A stretch of 64,000 bases of DNA from Sanderia malayensis (lineage: Eukaryota; Cnidaria; Scyphozoa; Semaeostomeae; Pelagiidae). The stretch is taken from positions 806,001 through 870,000 of the forward strand of contig RQOL01000024.1 in the NCBI GenBank assembly GCA_013076295.1. The letters run 5' to 3'. Every line of letters begins with the position of its first letter. Positions within the stretch are counted from its first letter, which is position 1. The translations under genes were made by a program, and so were the position numbers. Shown in pieces: positions 20,242 to 36,696 of the stretch. Under the pieces are notes generated by a model, which saw only the letters and a list, made by a program, of their open reading frames with translations, had not been told where the DNA came from and ran no database searches.

Positions 20242-22701
20242 GACCAGGCTATATTGGCGGTAGGTACCAACTCAAGGCGGAGAAATTTAAATGAATATTT
20301 TCAAGTAGCTATGGACATGGGTAAATAGAAAAGTGATGGTGAACGGGGAACTGCTTGGGTTAAAGGGGTAAAAACGGGGGTTAAAGGCAATCACTTCAAC
20401 TTTTTGCCTCTGCGGAGGAGTAGTTGTCAATTTTCACTCTTTCTACTGTTAGGGCAGCGATTCTTTTTCTAATGATGGACGCAGGGGTTACTTCCTTGCC
20501 ACTTTTGTAATTTCTAAACTGTTGCTATAATTAGAATAATCACGTGATCAATCGTTACCCTTTTACCTTATTTGGAATAATTGTCGTTTCCAGAAAAATC
20601 TTAAAATTCCTATGTTTTCATGACTAGTAAAATAACAACTGTGAATAAAACATCGTGTGTGCTTATGTATATATATCTTGAAGCATAGAATGATAGTTAT
20701 ACAAGCCACATGATAACCACGTGATACCAAGTATATCTAGTTTTGTTTATAAGAACATTTGAAATGGTCAATATTTAAATGTTTCGAGAATCTTCTAAAC
20801 AGTAGTCCAACTTAAACAGACTAGCCTTCCCCTTCTAGAATGTCTCTGTATAGGTCATATATGTTCTTATAAAAAAAGCTAGATGTATGATCTAACCGTA
20901 AAATTTCAAAAAAAGTTTAAAGAATACACACATAATATAATCGCTTTCAAATGTCATCATCACTTTCCTCATCATCACCAAAGGGAGCATCGTCTTCTAC
21001 CTCAAGAAGCAACTGGTTTAGTTCATCTGGAAATGCTTGTCGCTGCCAGTCGATCTCTAAATTTGTTTTCCAGCCGAAATTGGTAAAATCTGGCAATTGC
21101 ACTGATCTTTCATCAGAAGATTTCCACATTTTGGCTATAACGTTGGAACGCAGTGTATGTAGCTTCAGCGACGAGACTGACAAGAGGGCAGAAGTGAAAT
21201 GTCTATGGCCTTTCCTTGTCTAACATACTTCTGGTCAAGCATTTTATATCGGACTGCATTTATGCTTTTTTGCCGGTAACCGTATAAGTGACAGACGTAA
21301 GTACTCTTCTAAATCAGACAAAACGTGGCCATTAAGCTCCCATGCCTGCCCAAGTACAGTAAATGTATTCACAAATCTATTACTTTTCTGGAGAACTTTC
21401 CAGCATTCCAATTTGCCTCTGTGAAAAAATGAAGATAAGTAATCGTTCCCAGTGAATGCATGAAACCCAATAAGACACTTTTTCAAGGAATCTTCTATTT
21501 CAATATCAAATAGAAATACACCTTTCCTATGCAAACCAACTCCGAAGTTCTCCAGAAAAATAATAGATTTGTGAATACATTTACTGTACTTGGGCAGGCA
21601 TGGGAGCTTAATGGCCACGTTTTGTCTGATTTAGAAGAGTACTTACGTCTGTCACTTATACGGTTACCGGCAAAAAAGCATAAATGCAGTCCGATATAAA
21701 ATGCTTGACCAGAAGTATGTTAGACAAGGAAAGGCCATAGACATTTCACTTCTGCCCTCTTGTCAGTCTCGTCGCTGAAGCTACATACACTGCGTTCCAA
21801 CGTTATAGCCAAAATGTGGAAATCTTCTGATGAAAGATCAGTGCAATTGCCAGATTTTACCAATTTCGGCTGGAAAACAAATTTAGAGATCGACTGGCAG
21901 CGACAAGCATTTCCAGATGAACTAAACCAGTTGCTTCTTGAGGTAGAAGACGATGCTCCCTTTGGTGATGATGAGGAAAGTGATGATGACATTTGAAAGC
22001 GATTATATTATGTGTGTATTCTTTAAACTTTTTTTGAAATTTTACGGTTAGATCATACATCTAGCTTTTTTTATAAGAACATATATGACCTATACAGAGA
22101 CATTCTAGAAGGGGAAGGCTAGTCTGTTTAAGTTGGACTACTGTTTAGAAGATTCTCGAAACATTTAAATATTGACCATTTCAAATGTTCTTATAAACAA
22201 AACTAGATATACTTGGTATCACGTGGTTATCATGTGGCTTGTATAACTATCATTCTATGCTTCAAGATATATATACATAAGCACACACGATGTTTTATTC
22301 ACAGTTGTTATTTTACTAGTCATGAAAACATAGGAATTTTAAGATTTTTCTGGAAACGACAATTATTCCAAATAAGGTAAAAGGGTAACGATTGATCACG
22401 TGATTATTCTAATTATAGCAACAGTTTAGAAATTACAAAAGTGGCAAGGAAGTAACCCCTGCGTCCATCATTAGAAAAAGAATCGCTGCCCTAACAGTAG
22501 AAAGAGTGAAAATTGACAACTACTCCTCCGCAGAGGCAAAAAGTTGAAGTGATTGCCTTTAACCCCCGTTTTTACCCCTTTAACCCAAGCAGTTCCCCGT
22601 TCACCATCACTTTTCTATTTACCCATGTCCATAGCTACTTGAAAATGTTCATTTAGATTTCTCCGCCTTGAGTTGGTACCTACCGCCAATATAGCCTGGT
22701 C
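20242..22701. mobile_element. Giant palindromic (foldback) element, 2460 bp
   Basis: Left arm 20242-21398 and right arm 21545-22701 are inverted copies of 1157 bp in exact register (coordinates always sum to 42943), with only a few transitions between them, around a 146-bp spacer. Ends are GACCAGGCTATATTGGCGG and its complement, flanked by TA on both sides (20240-20241, 22702-22703), consistent with a TA target duplication. The pre-insertion sequence is visible near 4575 (GTTCAATAATCTAATC). The arms contain the decayed coding remnant described separately. Confidence 0.85.
20947..21618 (-). pseudogene. Decayed repeat-associated ORF (FEN/PIN-like C-terminal part)
   Basis: On the minus strand the spacer and left arm encode GFHAFTGNDYLSSFFHRGK and QKSNRFVNTFTVLGQAWEL. 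A frameshifted tract follows, then SNVIAKMWKSSDERSVQLPD, FGWKTNLEIDW and an acidic tail. The HAFTGxD..SxFxxxGK and later W/LPD/GW pattern is one I recall from large uncharacterised repeat-associated proteins of cnidarians and fish; the GND motif resembles the helical 'GxDY' part of FEN-type PIN nucleases. At least two frameshifts break it. The 78-residue tail is repeated identically in the right arm on the plus strand (21760-21996), frameshifts included. Confidence 0.5.
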
Positions 22702-22703
22702 TA

Positions 22704-23330
22704 CGATAATCAATTTCTATGTAGCAAACAACTTTATACAACTAATCTATTAAAATGCACTGGCTAGCACTTGTCCCATTTGTAGCCCTTAGATGTTACT
22801 GTAGTAAGCCTTCATACAACGAGCATTTGTGCATAATATACACTAGCAAGAAGCACTGACTCTACAGCTGTCTGCTCTGGAAGGGCATTACTGTTATTAA
22901 TATTTATACAACGAGTACCTTTACACAATATGTACTGTATATTAGCAAAAATACTAATCCTACAAGTGTCCGTTACAATGATGTTCTACCATAACTATCT
23001 ACACAACAACATCTGTATTATATGCATTGCACAATCAAATACAATAGCTCTACCAGTGTCCTTTGTCAGATGCTCAGTGTGCCTCTTTTGACACAATACC
23101 CTTGCCACGTTTATTCTTTTAGGCAACTTTTTTATCACAACAGTTTTTTATATTTTTGTTAGGGATCAGTAGACTACAGCAAAACAACGTACAAATATCA
23201 AAAAAGTTTCATCTTCTTGTTTGGGAGCAAGCATCAAATCTTTTTGAGGTATAACGCGCAGTTTGTTTTAATTTATCTGTCAATTATTTGAAAATATAGA
23301 TTAGATCTTAGCTCTTTAAATTACCATTAG
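22704..23330. repeat. Duplicated flank block B, copy 3 (right part)
   Basis: Continues the sequence interrupted by the palindrome (left part 20079-20239). It matches 4590-5103 and 7850-8326, including ACCAGTGTCCTTTGTCAGAT and GGGATCAGTAGACTACAGC. Confidence 0.65.
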
Positions 23331-23370
23331 GTAGAGAAGTTTGACGAGGCACTTACTTGGTATGAGTTTC
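23331..23370 (+). pseudogene. Orphan TPR-like exon, copy 3, truncated
   Basis: Starts GTAGAGAAGTTTGACGAGGC after the same ATTAG acceptor, then loses similarity after TGGTATGAGTTTC. The donor is gone. Between here and 24140 I see only diverged flank sequence with pieces of TACCATTTAATTATAACATA-type sequence shared with 9000-9060. Confidence 0.5.
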
Positions 23371-24141
23371 AAAATCGCAATACATTATACCATTCCGCAA
23401 TGCATTCATCATCATGCCATACAATATTTGAAAATGTTGTGGATCGCAATCCAACTATCTGTTTCTTTTTTAACTCACAGTTTTCCAGAAAATGGAAAAT
23501 GTGAGATTACCAAATCGTCTTGACTGAAACCATAGCGCGTCCGTCTCTTTCATGTTTGACCCACACGCCCTTGCGACTTGAGACCCACAGGCCTTTGTGG
23601 CCCAATGTTTTGTTTGAATGTTGCCATCAGTTGCCATATTCTGCCACATTCTGCAGTGCAGAAACACAGAATAGGGAGATTTTTTACTATGAGTTAAGGA
23701 ACCACACAAAGAAGTACGCAGTGATTATCTAATCTAATACAGCAATATATGTTTGTATCCTTTGACGTATACATATGAAATCAACCAATCAAGCTACAAA
23801 AAAAATTAAAAGGGAAGATTTTATTCTAACATTACTAACAGTAATAAAACTTAACAAAATCAAGTCTTGAAGTACAAATCGGCGATTTGACTCATACACG
23901 AGTCATATACAACAACCATGCACATGTCTTTGTGCGCACGCCGCCGCTGTTGAGGATTCCAAACAGAAAATGCCATAAAAAATTGAAAAGACAATGGCTA
24001 TATAAAATTTGAAAGACCATGCAAAATTTAAAAAGCACCATTTAATTATAACATATAGAGGCTGTTACCAAACAATATTATTAATGACCGTTATTGACCA
24101 ATACACAATTGGAATAGACACAAACACTCCATAATTGTAAT

Positions 24142-24190
24142 CACGTCACGGTTCATGAATTGCCTTTTTGTGAGTCTTTGGAACTTAAAT
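24142..24190 (+). promoter_or_regulatory. Conserved proximal element upstream of GNAT copy 4
   Basis: CACGTCACGGTTCATGAAT and TTTTTGTGAGTCTTTGGAAC, 187 bp before the ATG, as at the other copies. Confidence 0.45.
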
Positions 24191-24328
24191 TAAAGTTCAT
24201 ACGATAATATCCGGCTGCCATAATAAGACAAAGGCTCTGGCATTTCGAAGATCAGTTTTGCACTCCGTAAAATTAATGGTTCGTTGATTGAAGGCTCAGT
24301 AACATTTTGGAAGTAGGTAAAGGTAAAC

Positions 24329-25321
24329 ATGCATGGAATAGTTTGCCGTGAGGCAAATATTTCAGACCAAAATTTCATAGATGACATGTCCAAAGGTATA
24401 TACAGTGGTACAGATTATACACCAAAGATGTTTCCAGTGTGGCTAAGCGATAAAAACTGGCAGCCATTTGTAGCAGAGGTGAGTTCATCCGGAGATGTAG
24501 TTGGATTTTTGGCCTTGCACATTATTGATAACAAGACAAGAGTGATCATACGAAGCTCAAGGGTGAAAGAAGAGTACAGGAATAACAGAGTGTATTCAAG
24601 GCTGTTGCACTATTCATTGTTTACTGTTAAAGAGATGTTTAACAGTATAAACGCAGTTGTCATTTCACAGCAAGTTGCATTGAAAACGCCAGAAGCCTAC
24701 AAATTTCAGAAGCGTCACGCTTACGAAGTCGTACGTTGCGGGAACAGAAGCCCTGTTAATGAGTGCCACTGTCTCTTATGTAACACTGGGAATACTGACG
24801 CGCAAGATCAGTCGTACATTGCTATTAATCACAAAAGTTTTTCTTGTCTTTATGAAACAAAAAAGGCGTTGATGCAAGAGCTATTTCCACGCAATGTTGT
24901 CTTCATTGAAGAAGCACCGTATAATCTTGACCTCAAAGAAAACAGAGAATTCCTGGATAAACAGAAGCTTCTAGTAGCTGGTTTCAGCGAAGATGAAGAT
25001 TACAAAGTTTTGTCAATTGTTGACCTGCGCCAAAGAGAATCTGTCAATGGGTACAATGTGTATTATGTGGATCTCTATGGAAACAACAGTGCAGTGATAT
25101 TGCAGCATGCATTGAAAGCAATAAGCATGGCTTCACAGCAAGCTGATGCTAAAGTGTTTGACATATACCTTCAAATGCACTCAAAGGAAGCAGAAGCTAT
25201 TGTTTGCCATTTTCGTAATTGCAAACATTTTAACGTAATAGTTCGCGGTGGAGGGTTAAAAGTTTCAGAAGCTGAAATTGACATTGTTATCTCCAACATG
25301 CTAAAAAAAGTTCAAAAATAA
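24329..25321 (+). CDS. GNAT acetyltransferase, NAT16-like, copy 4
   Basis: Single-exon gene of 330 aa. The N-terminus (MHGIVCREANISDQ) resembles copy 2, and the middle (from about TPEAYKFQK to DEDYKVLSI) is identical in protein to copy 1. The following segment (YNVYYVDLYG, NVIVRGGGLKVSEAEID) is copy 2-like, and the last codons return to copy 1. This mosaic suggests gene conversion. The acetyl-CoA loop reads RNNRVYSRLL with Arg87 in place of Gly. One extra A in a run of A near 25305 shifts the frame, so the protein ends LKKVQK instead of LKKFNNN. AATAAA lies soon after the stop. Confidence 0.75.
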   Translation: MHGIVCREANISDQNFIDDMSKGIYSGTDYTPKMFPVWLSDKNWQPFVAEVSSSGDVVGFLALHIIDNKTRVIIRSSRVKEEYRNNRVYSRLLHYSLFTVKEMFNSINAVVISQQVALKTPEAYKFQKRHAYEVVRCGNRSPVNECHCLLCNTGNTDAQDQSYIAINHKSFSCLYETKKALMQELFPRNVVFIEEAPYNLDLKENREFLDKQKLLVAGFSEDEDYKVLSIVDLRQRESVNGYNVYYVDLYGNNSAVILQHALKAISMASQQADAKVFDIYLQMHSKEAEAIVCHFRNCKHFNVIVRGGGLKVSEAEIDIVISNMLKKVQK

Positions 25322-25545
25322 TTAATAAAACTAATAATGGATTTCTTGACCTTTAATAAAATAAAAAAAATAATTGTTTCTCATTTGCTTCTCTTCAATG
25401 TTTGAAGTAGTTTGACTTTGGTCGTCCTGCTTATGATTTTTATGCTGAAACTGAGGTTTTCTAGAAGCACATTGATTTATTAAGTCTAGCACAATAACAT
25501 TAATCAAATATGATATATTTATAATAACGTTTAGCTCGTTGTCTC
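25322..25545. repeat. Duplicated downstream flank, copy 3 (partial)
   Basis: Matches the start of 6596-6951 (poly-A region, TTGGTCGTCCTGCTTATGAT, AATATGATATATTTATAATA), then stops matching about 440 bp before RBBP4. Confidence 0.6.
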
Positions 25546-25705
25546 TCTCTGTCCCACAGCGAGTTTGAGAAGGTTTTGTTTTTCTAGCGGTTTTTCACCA
25601 ACATCTGAAGCTTAGCTGTGTATGCAAAATACTTCGCTGGAACAACTAAACAAATTCCCCGTTTTCTTTTCCAGTAACAACGTCAATGTTTGTGCCATAT
25701 TTCAG

Positions 25706-25812
25706 ATAGCTTTATAAGCACCCCCTCGAAAAAGCCCCTCTCAAATAAGCCCCCCTCTGAAAATGCCAAAGATTAATAGACCCCCAGGGGGCTAATTTGA
25801 GGACTTACCGAA
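25706..25812. repeat. AATAAGCCCCC element, short copy
   Basis: AGCACCCCCTCGAAAAAGCC, then CAAATAAGCCCCCC and GGGGGCTAATTTGAGGACTTACC: inverted motif ends about 100 bp apart, just upstream of the RBBP4 promoter. Confidence 0.5.
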
Positions 25813-25859
25813 ATTATTTTTAGCACCCTTTCATTTATTACCAGCCTCTTTTCTGTTCA

Positions 25860-25890
25860 GCGCATGCGCAGCTTCTTATTTTTGGCGCGC
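25860..25890 (+). promoter_or_regulatory. RBBP4 core promoter motifs (NRF1-like and E2F-like)
   Basis: GCGCATGCGCA at 25860-25870 is a perfect palindromic NRF1-type site and TTTGGCGCGC at 25881-25890 fits an E2F site. They lie 100-130 bp before the RBBP4 ATG, in the only GC-rich patch nearby. Motif identity is seen; activity is inferred. Confidence 0.5.
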
Positions 25891-25987
25891 TGCTTTTCAT
25901 TGGCGGCGAATGGAATTTCCTTTCTGTGTCCTCGTGTTGAGCGAAAAATCCAACAAATTGACTTTTTGAGGCGAAAGTCCCACCGAA

Positions 25988-33832
<7,845 letters not shown>

Positions 33833-34164
33833 GCTGGCAATTCATGTGCATTACACGAGCACATTCATGAAGAGAATTGACTCTTGTATAAGGAGTTTCG
33901 AGGTGTATTATTAAACATATGGGCAGCAAGGACACGATAGTGAAATGACGTTACTTTGAGTAATATTTCTCTTACTTTGTAGAACTGAACTAGGGTGTTG
34001 TTCGTATCGTACTGTATTACTGTATTGTTGTATTACGTATTAATGTAGTAGACATTACTCATATTAGACTTGTTTTGTTGTAGAATGTCTTTGATAAGTT
34101 GAAGCAGTTCCACTTTATGAATTTTAGTTAAAGACATAAGTTTAACCAATATTTTGAACTTCGT

Positions 34165-35352
34165 TATGGTCAACATGCGCAGTAGCATAGATGTATGTAC
34201 TGCGCAGGAGTTTGTATGACGTAGCGCTGTCTGATGCATTGGCCTTAGGCTTAGGGTAAGACTTGGGTTAGTGTTAAAGTTAGTGCTAGGGTTAGTGTTA
34301 GGGTCACGTCATGCGGAAGAGAAAGGTGGTCAGCATGCGCAGTGGCATATATATAGGTCCTGTGCAGGAGCGTGTATGACGTGACCCTGGCGGGTACCTT
34401 GGCCTTAAGGTTAGCGGTAGAGTTAGTACTCTATCCTTACTGTTCTCTATTCTTCTCCTTTCAAATATGGATAAGATGTGGCAAGTGCGAAGGAGGCTTC
34501 GCTATTTGAAAGGAGAAGGGGGAACTTGGCTTCCGTCGCTGCGGGAGGTGGGTGGATCGCCGAAACTTAGACCATCAAATTCTCTGACTTGGTGCGTATT
34601 TGTTAGAGAACTGTGATAACCACGAGGAACCAATATATATGCCCTTATTCCCCTCTGGGAGATAGAAATATCCCGGATATTACTAGTAAAAATGCATAAA
34701 TTATCTTATCCTGGTCACGTGTCAGAATACATCACAGTGAGGATAGTGTTAGAGTTAGGGTTAGGGTTACGTCAAGCGGAGGAGAAAGGTGGTCGTCATG
34801 CGCAGTGACATAGATGTAGGTACTGCGCAGGAGCGTCTGTGACGTGTCGCTGGAGGATGCCTTGGAATTAGGGTTAGGGTTAGAGTTAAGGTTAGGGTTA
34901 GGGTTACGTCATGCGGAAGAGAAAGTTGGTCACCATGCGCACTGGCACAGCTGTAGGTACTGCGCAGGATTGTGTATGACGTAGTGCTGTCTGATGCATT
35001 GACCTTGGGTTAGGGTTAGACTTGGGTTAGGGTTAGTGTTAGAGTTAGGGTTATGGTTACGTCAAGCGGAGGAGAAAGGTGGTCAGCATGCGCAGTTACA
35101 TAGATGTAGGTACTGCGCAGGGGCGTCTATGACGTATCGCTGGCCGGTGCCTTGGCATTAGCGTTAGGGTAAGGGTTAGGGTTAGGGTTAGGGTTAGGGT
35201 TAGGGTTAGGGTTAGGGTTAGGGTTAGGGTTAGGGTTAGGGTTAGGGTTAGGGTTAGAGTTAGAGTTAGGGTTAGGGTTAGGGCTACGTCATTCGGAAGA
35301 GAAAGGTGGTCAGCATGCGCAGTGGCTAAGATGTATGTACTGCGCAGAAGTG
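34165..35352 (+). repeat. Satellite with TTAGGG blocks and TGCGCA-rich units
   Basis: Repeated units, roughly 150 bp, each with GTCATGCGGAAGAGAAAG, GGTCAGCATGCGCAGTGGC, GTAGGTACTGCGCAGGAG and GACGT followed by a variable TTAGGG-like stretch. Recognisable unit starts lie near 34173, 34305, 34770, 34910, 35057 and 35285. About 34440-34740 holds unrelated sequence. The last unit runs to within 15 bp of the TMEM242 ATG. Confidence 0.8.
35160..35283 (+). repeat. Interstitial telomere-type array (TTAGGG)n
   Basis: About 20 near-perfect TTAGGG repeats inside the satellite. TTAGGG is the ancestral animal telomere repeat. Confidence 0.95.
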
Positions 35353-35366
35353 TATGTGACCCTAAC

Positions 35367-36122
35367 ATGGCGACTGAAGACAAGCGAAACTTGTCTTCTC
35401 AGACAGAAAGTTCTTCAAATGGCGTCAGTTCTTTTAAAGGTGGTGCATTTTTTGCTGGTGTAACATTAATATCAGTCTTGGCTGGATTTGGTTTTGCATT
35501 AGCACGAGTAAAAAAGAAGAACCCGAAGGAATTTATCGAAGTTCCTGCCACCAAGCTGGCTCTAAAAGCATTAGGCCTAGGTACTGCTTTGAGCTTATCT
35601 GGCACTGCACTGTTAGTGTTTGGAGTTAAGCGTGCCCTGGGTGTGAAAACTGTGAGTATTTTATATTTATAATGTCATTCTTTGCAACTAAGACCTTTAA
35701 AATACCTATAAAGTCATTCATGGTCTTTCAAATTAATTCTTCTAAACACATGTTCCCGTTCCCCGTCCCCCGTCCCCCGACTCCGATAGCTAGACTGGAA
35801 AGGTGAGTGCCCACATGCTTCTGCGTGCCACGCCCTCAAACTTTCACGAGTAGCAGCCATAAAGTAATAATTTTTGCTTATTAATCATCAATGTTTTTAG
35901 GGCAAATGTAAAGTATATGCGATAGGTATGTGCAATTACTTTTTTGAAGATTAAGTTGATGTTATGTATGGATGTGTTTTTTCACAGATGGAAGATTTTT
36001 CCAACCTGATGAAAGGCAGAATGCCACAGAAAGATGGAGATTTTGTCAAGAAATTTGAGTCATGGAGATTGCCAAGAAAGTCGACAAATGATGAGAATGA
36101 TTGGGAAAAAGCAGTATCATAG
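35367..36122 (+). CDS. TMEM242: Transmembrane protein 242
   Basis: Small mitochondrial inner-membrane protein; the human protein assists ATP synthase c-ring and complex I assembly. Two exons, 35367-35651 and 35988-36122, GT-AG, giving 139 aa (human 141). Two membrane segments are visible: FKGGAFFAGVTLISVLAGFG (about residues 23-42) and ALGLGTALSLSGTALLVFGV (about 69-88). Between them lies a basic KKKNPKEF loop as in vertebrates, and the end MEDFSNLMKGRMP...DWEKAVS aligns with the human C-terminus. An in-frame ATG at 35322 lies in satellite DNA; I chose 35367 because conservation of length and the satellite boundary favour it. It is convergent with ENO4. Confidence 0.9.
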
Positions 36123-36696
36123 CAACCCACAGGAGATGACAGTATAACATGACACTGTTTTGACCACCTTTGGAAGTGTCCCTACTCCTTCAAGATCTTC
36201 TGGAATGCTGTGAGTGAGGGGTAGGTTAATTGAATGAGGATTGTGATAAGGTATACTTATGATTTGAATCCATCATATTTGGTCGCTTTTTACCTCGAGA
36301 ACAGATCAGAAAAAAACAGGCTTGCTTCATCTGCATAATTTATTCTGTATCCAGCAATGTTTAACACATCCAGCTATCCTCAGAACTTAAAATTGAGACA
36401 TGCAACATATAAATTATGTTAACTCATTTTATCTTTACGTAAACAAAACTAGAACACACATATTTACATTCACACAATTTGATAAAGCAAAAGCTGGTGA
36501 AGTTTTATTTGAACTACCCCTGTCCCTGCCAAGATAAGAACTCATAAGATATAAAAGGATGTGGAGCTATTGTTGATAAATTAACCAAATATGTTCATTC
36601 TATCAAACATTTCTTTTGTAAATGAAGAATTTGTTGAGGAACCAAATGAAGGATCCATATTTTTGAATCTCAATTTTTCACTGTTTTCTGTTGGCT

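Noticed and set aside
35096..35383. 95-codon minus-strand frame rich in LTLTL
   Set aside because: Translation of the TTAGGG array.
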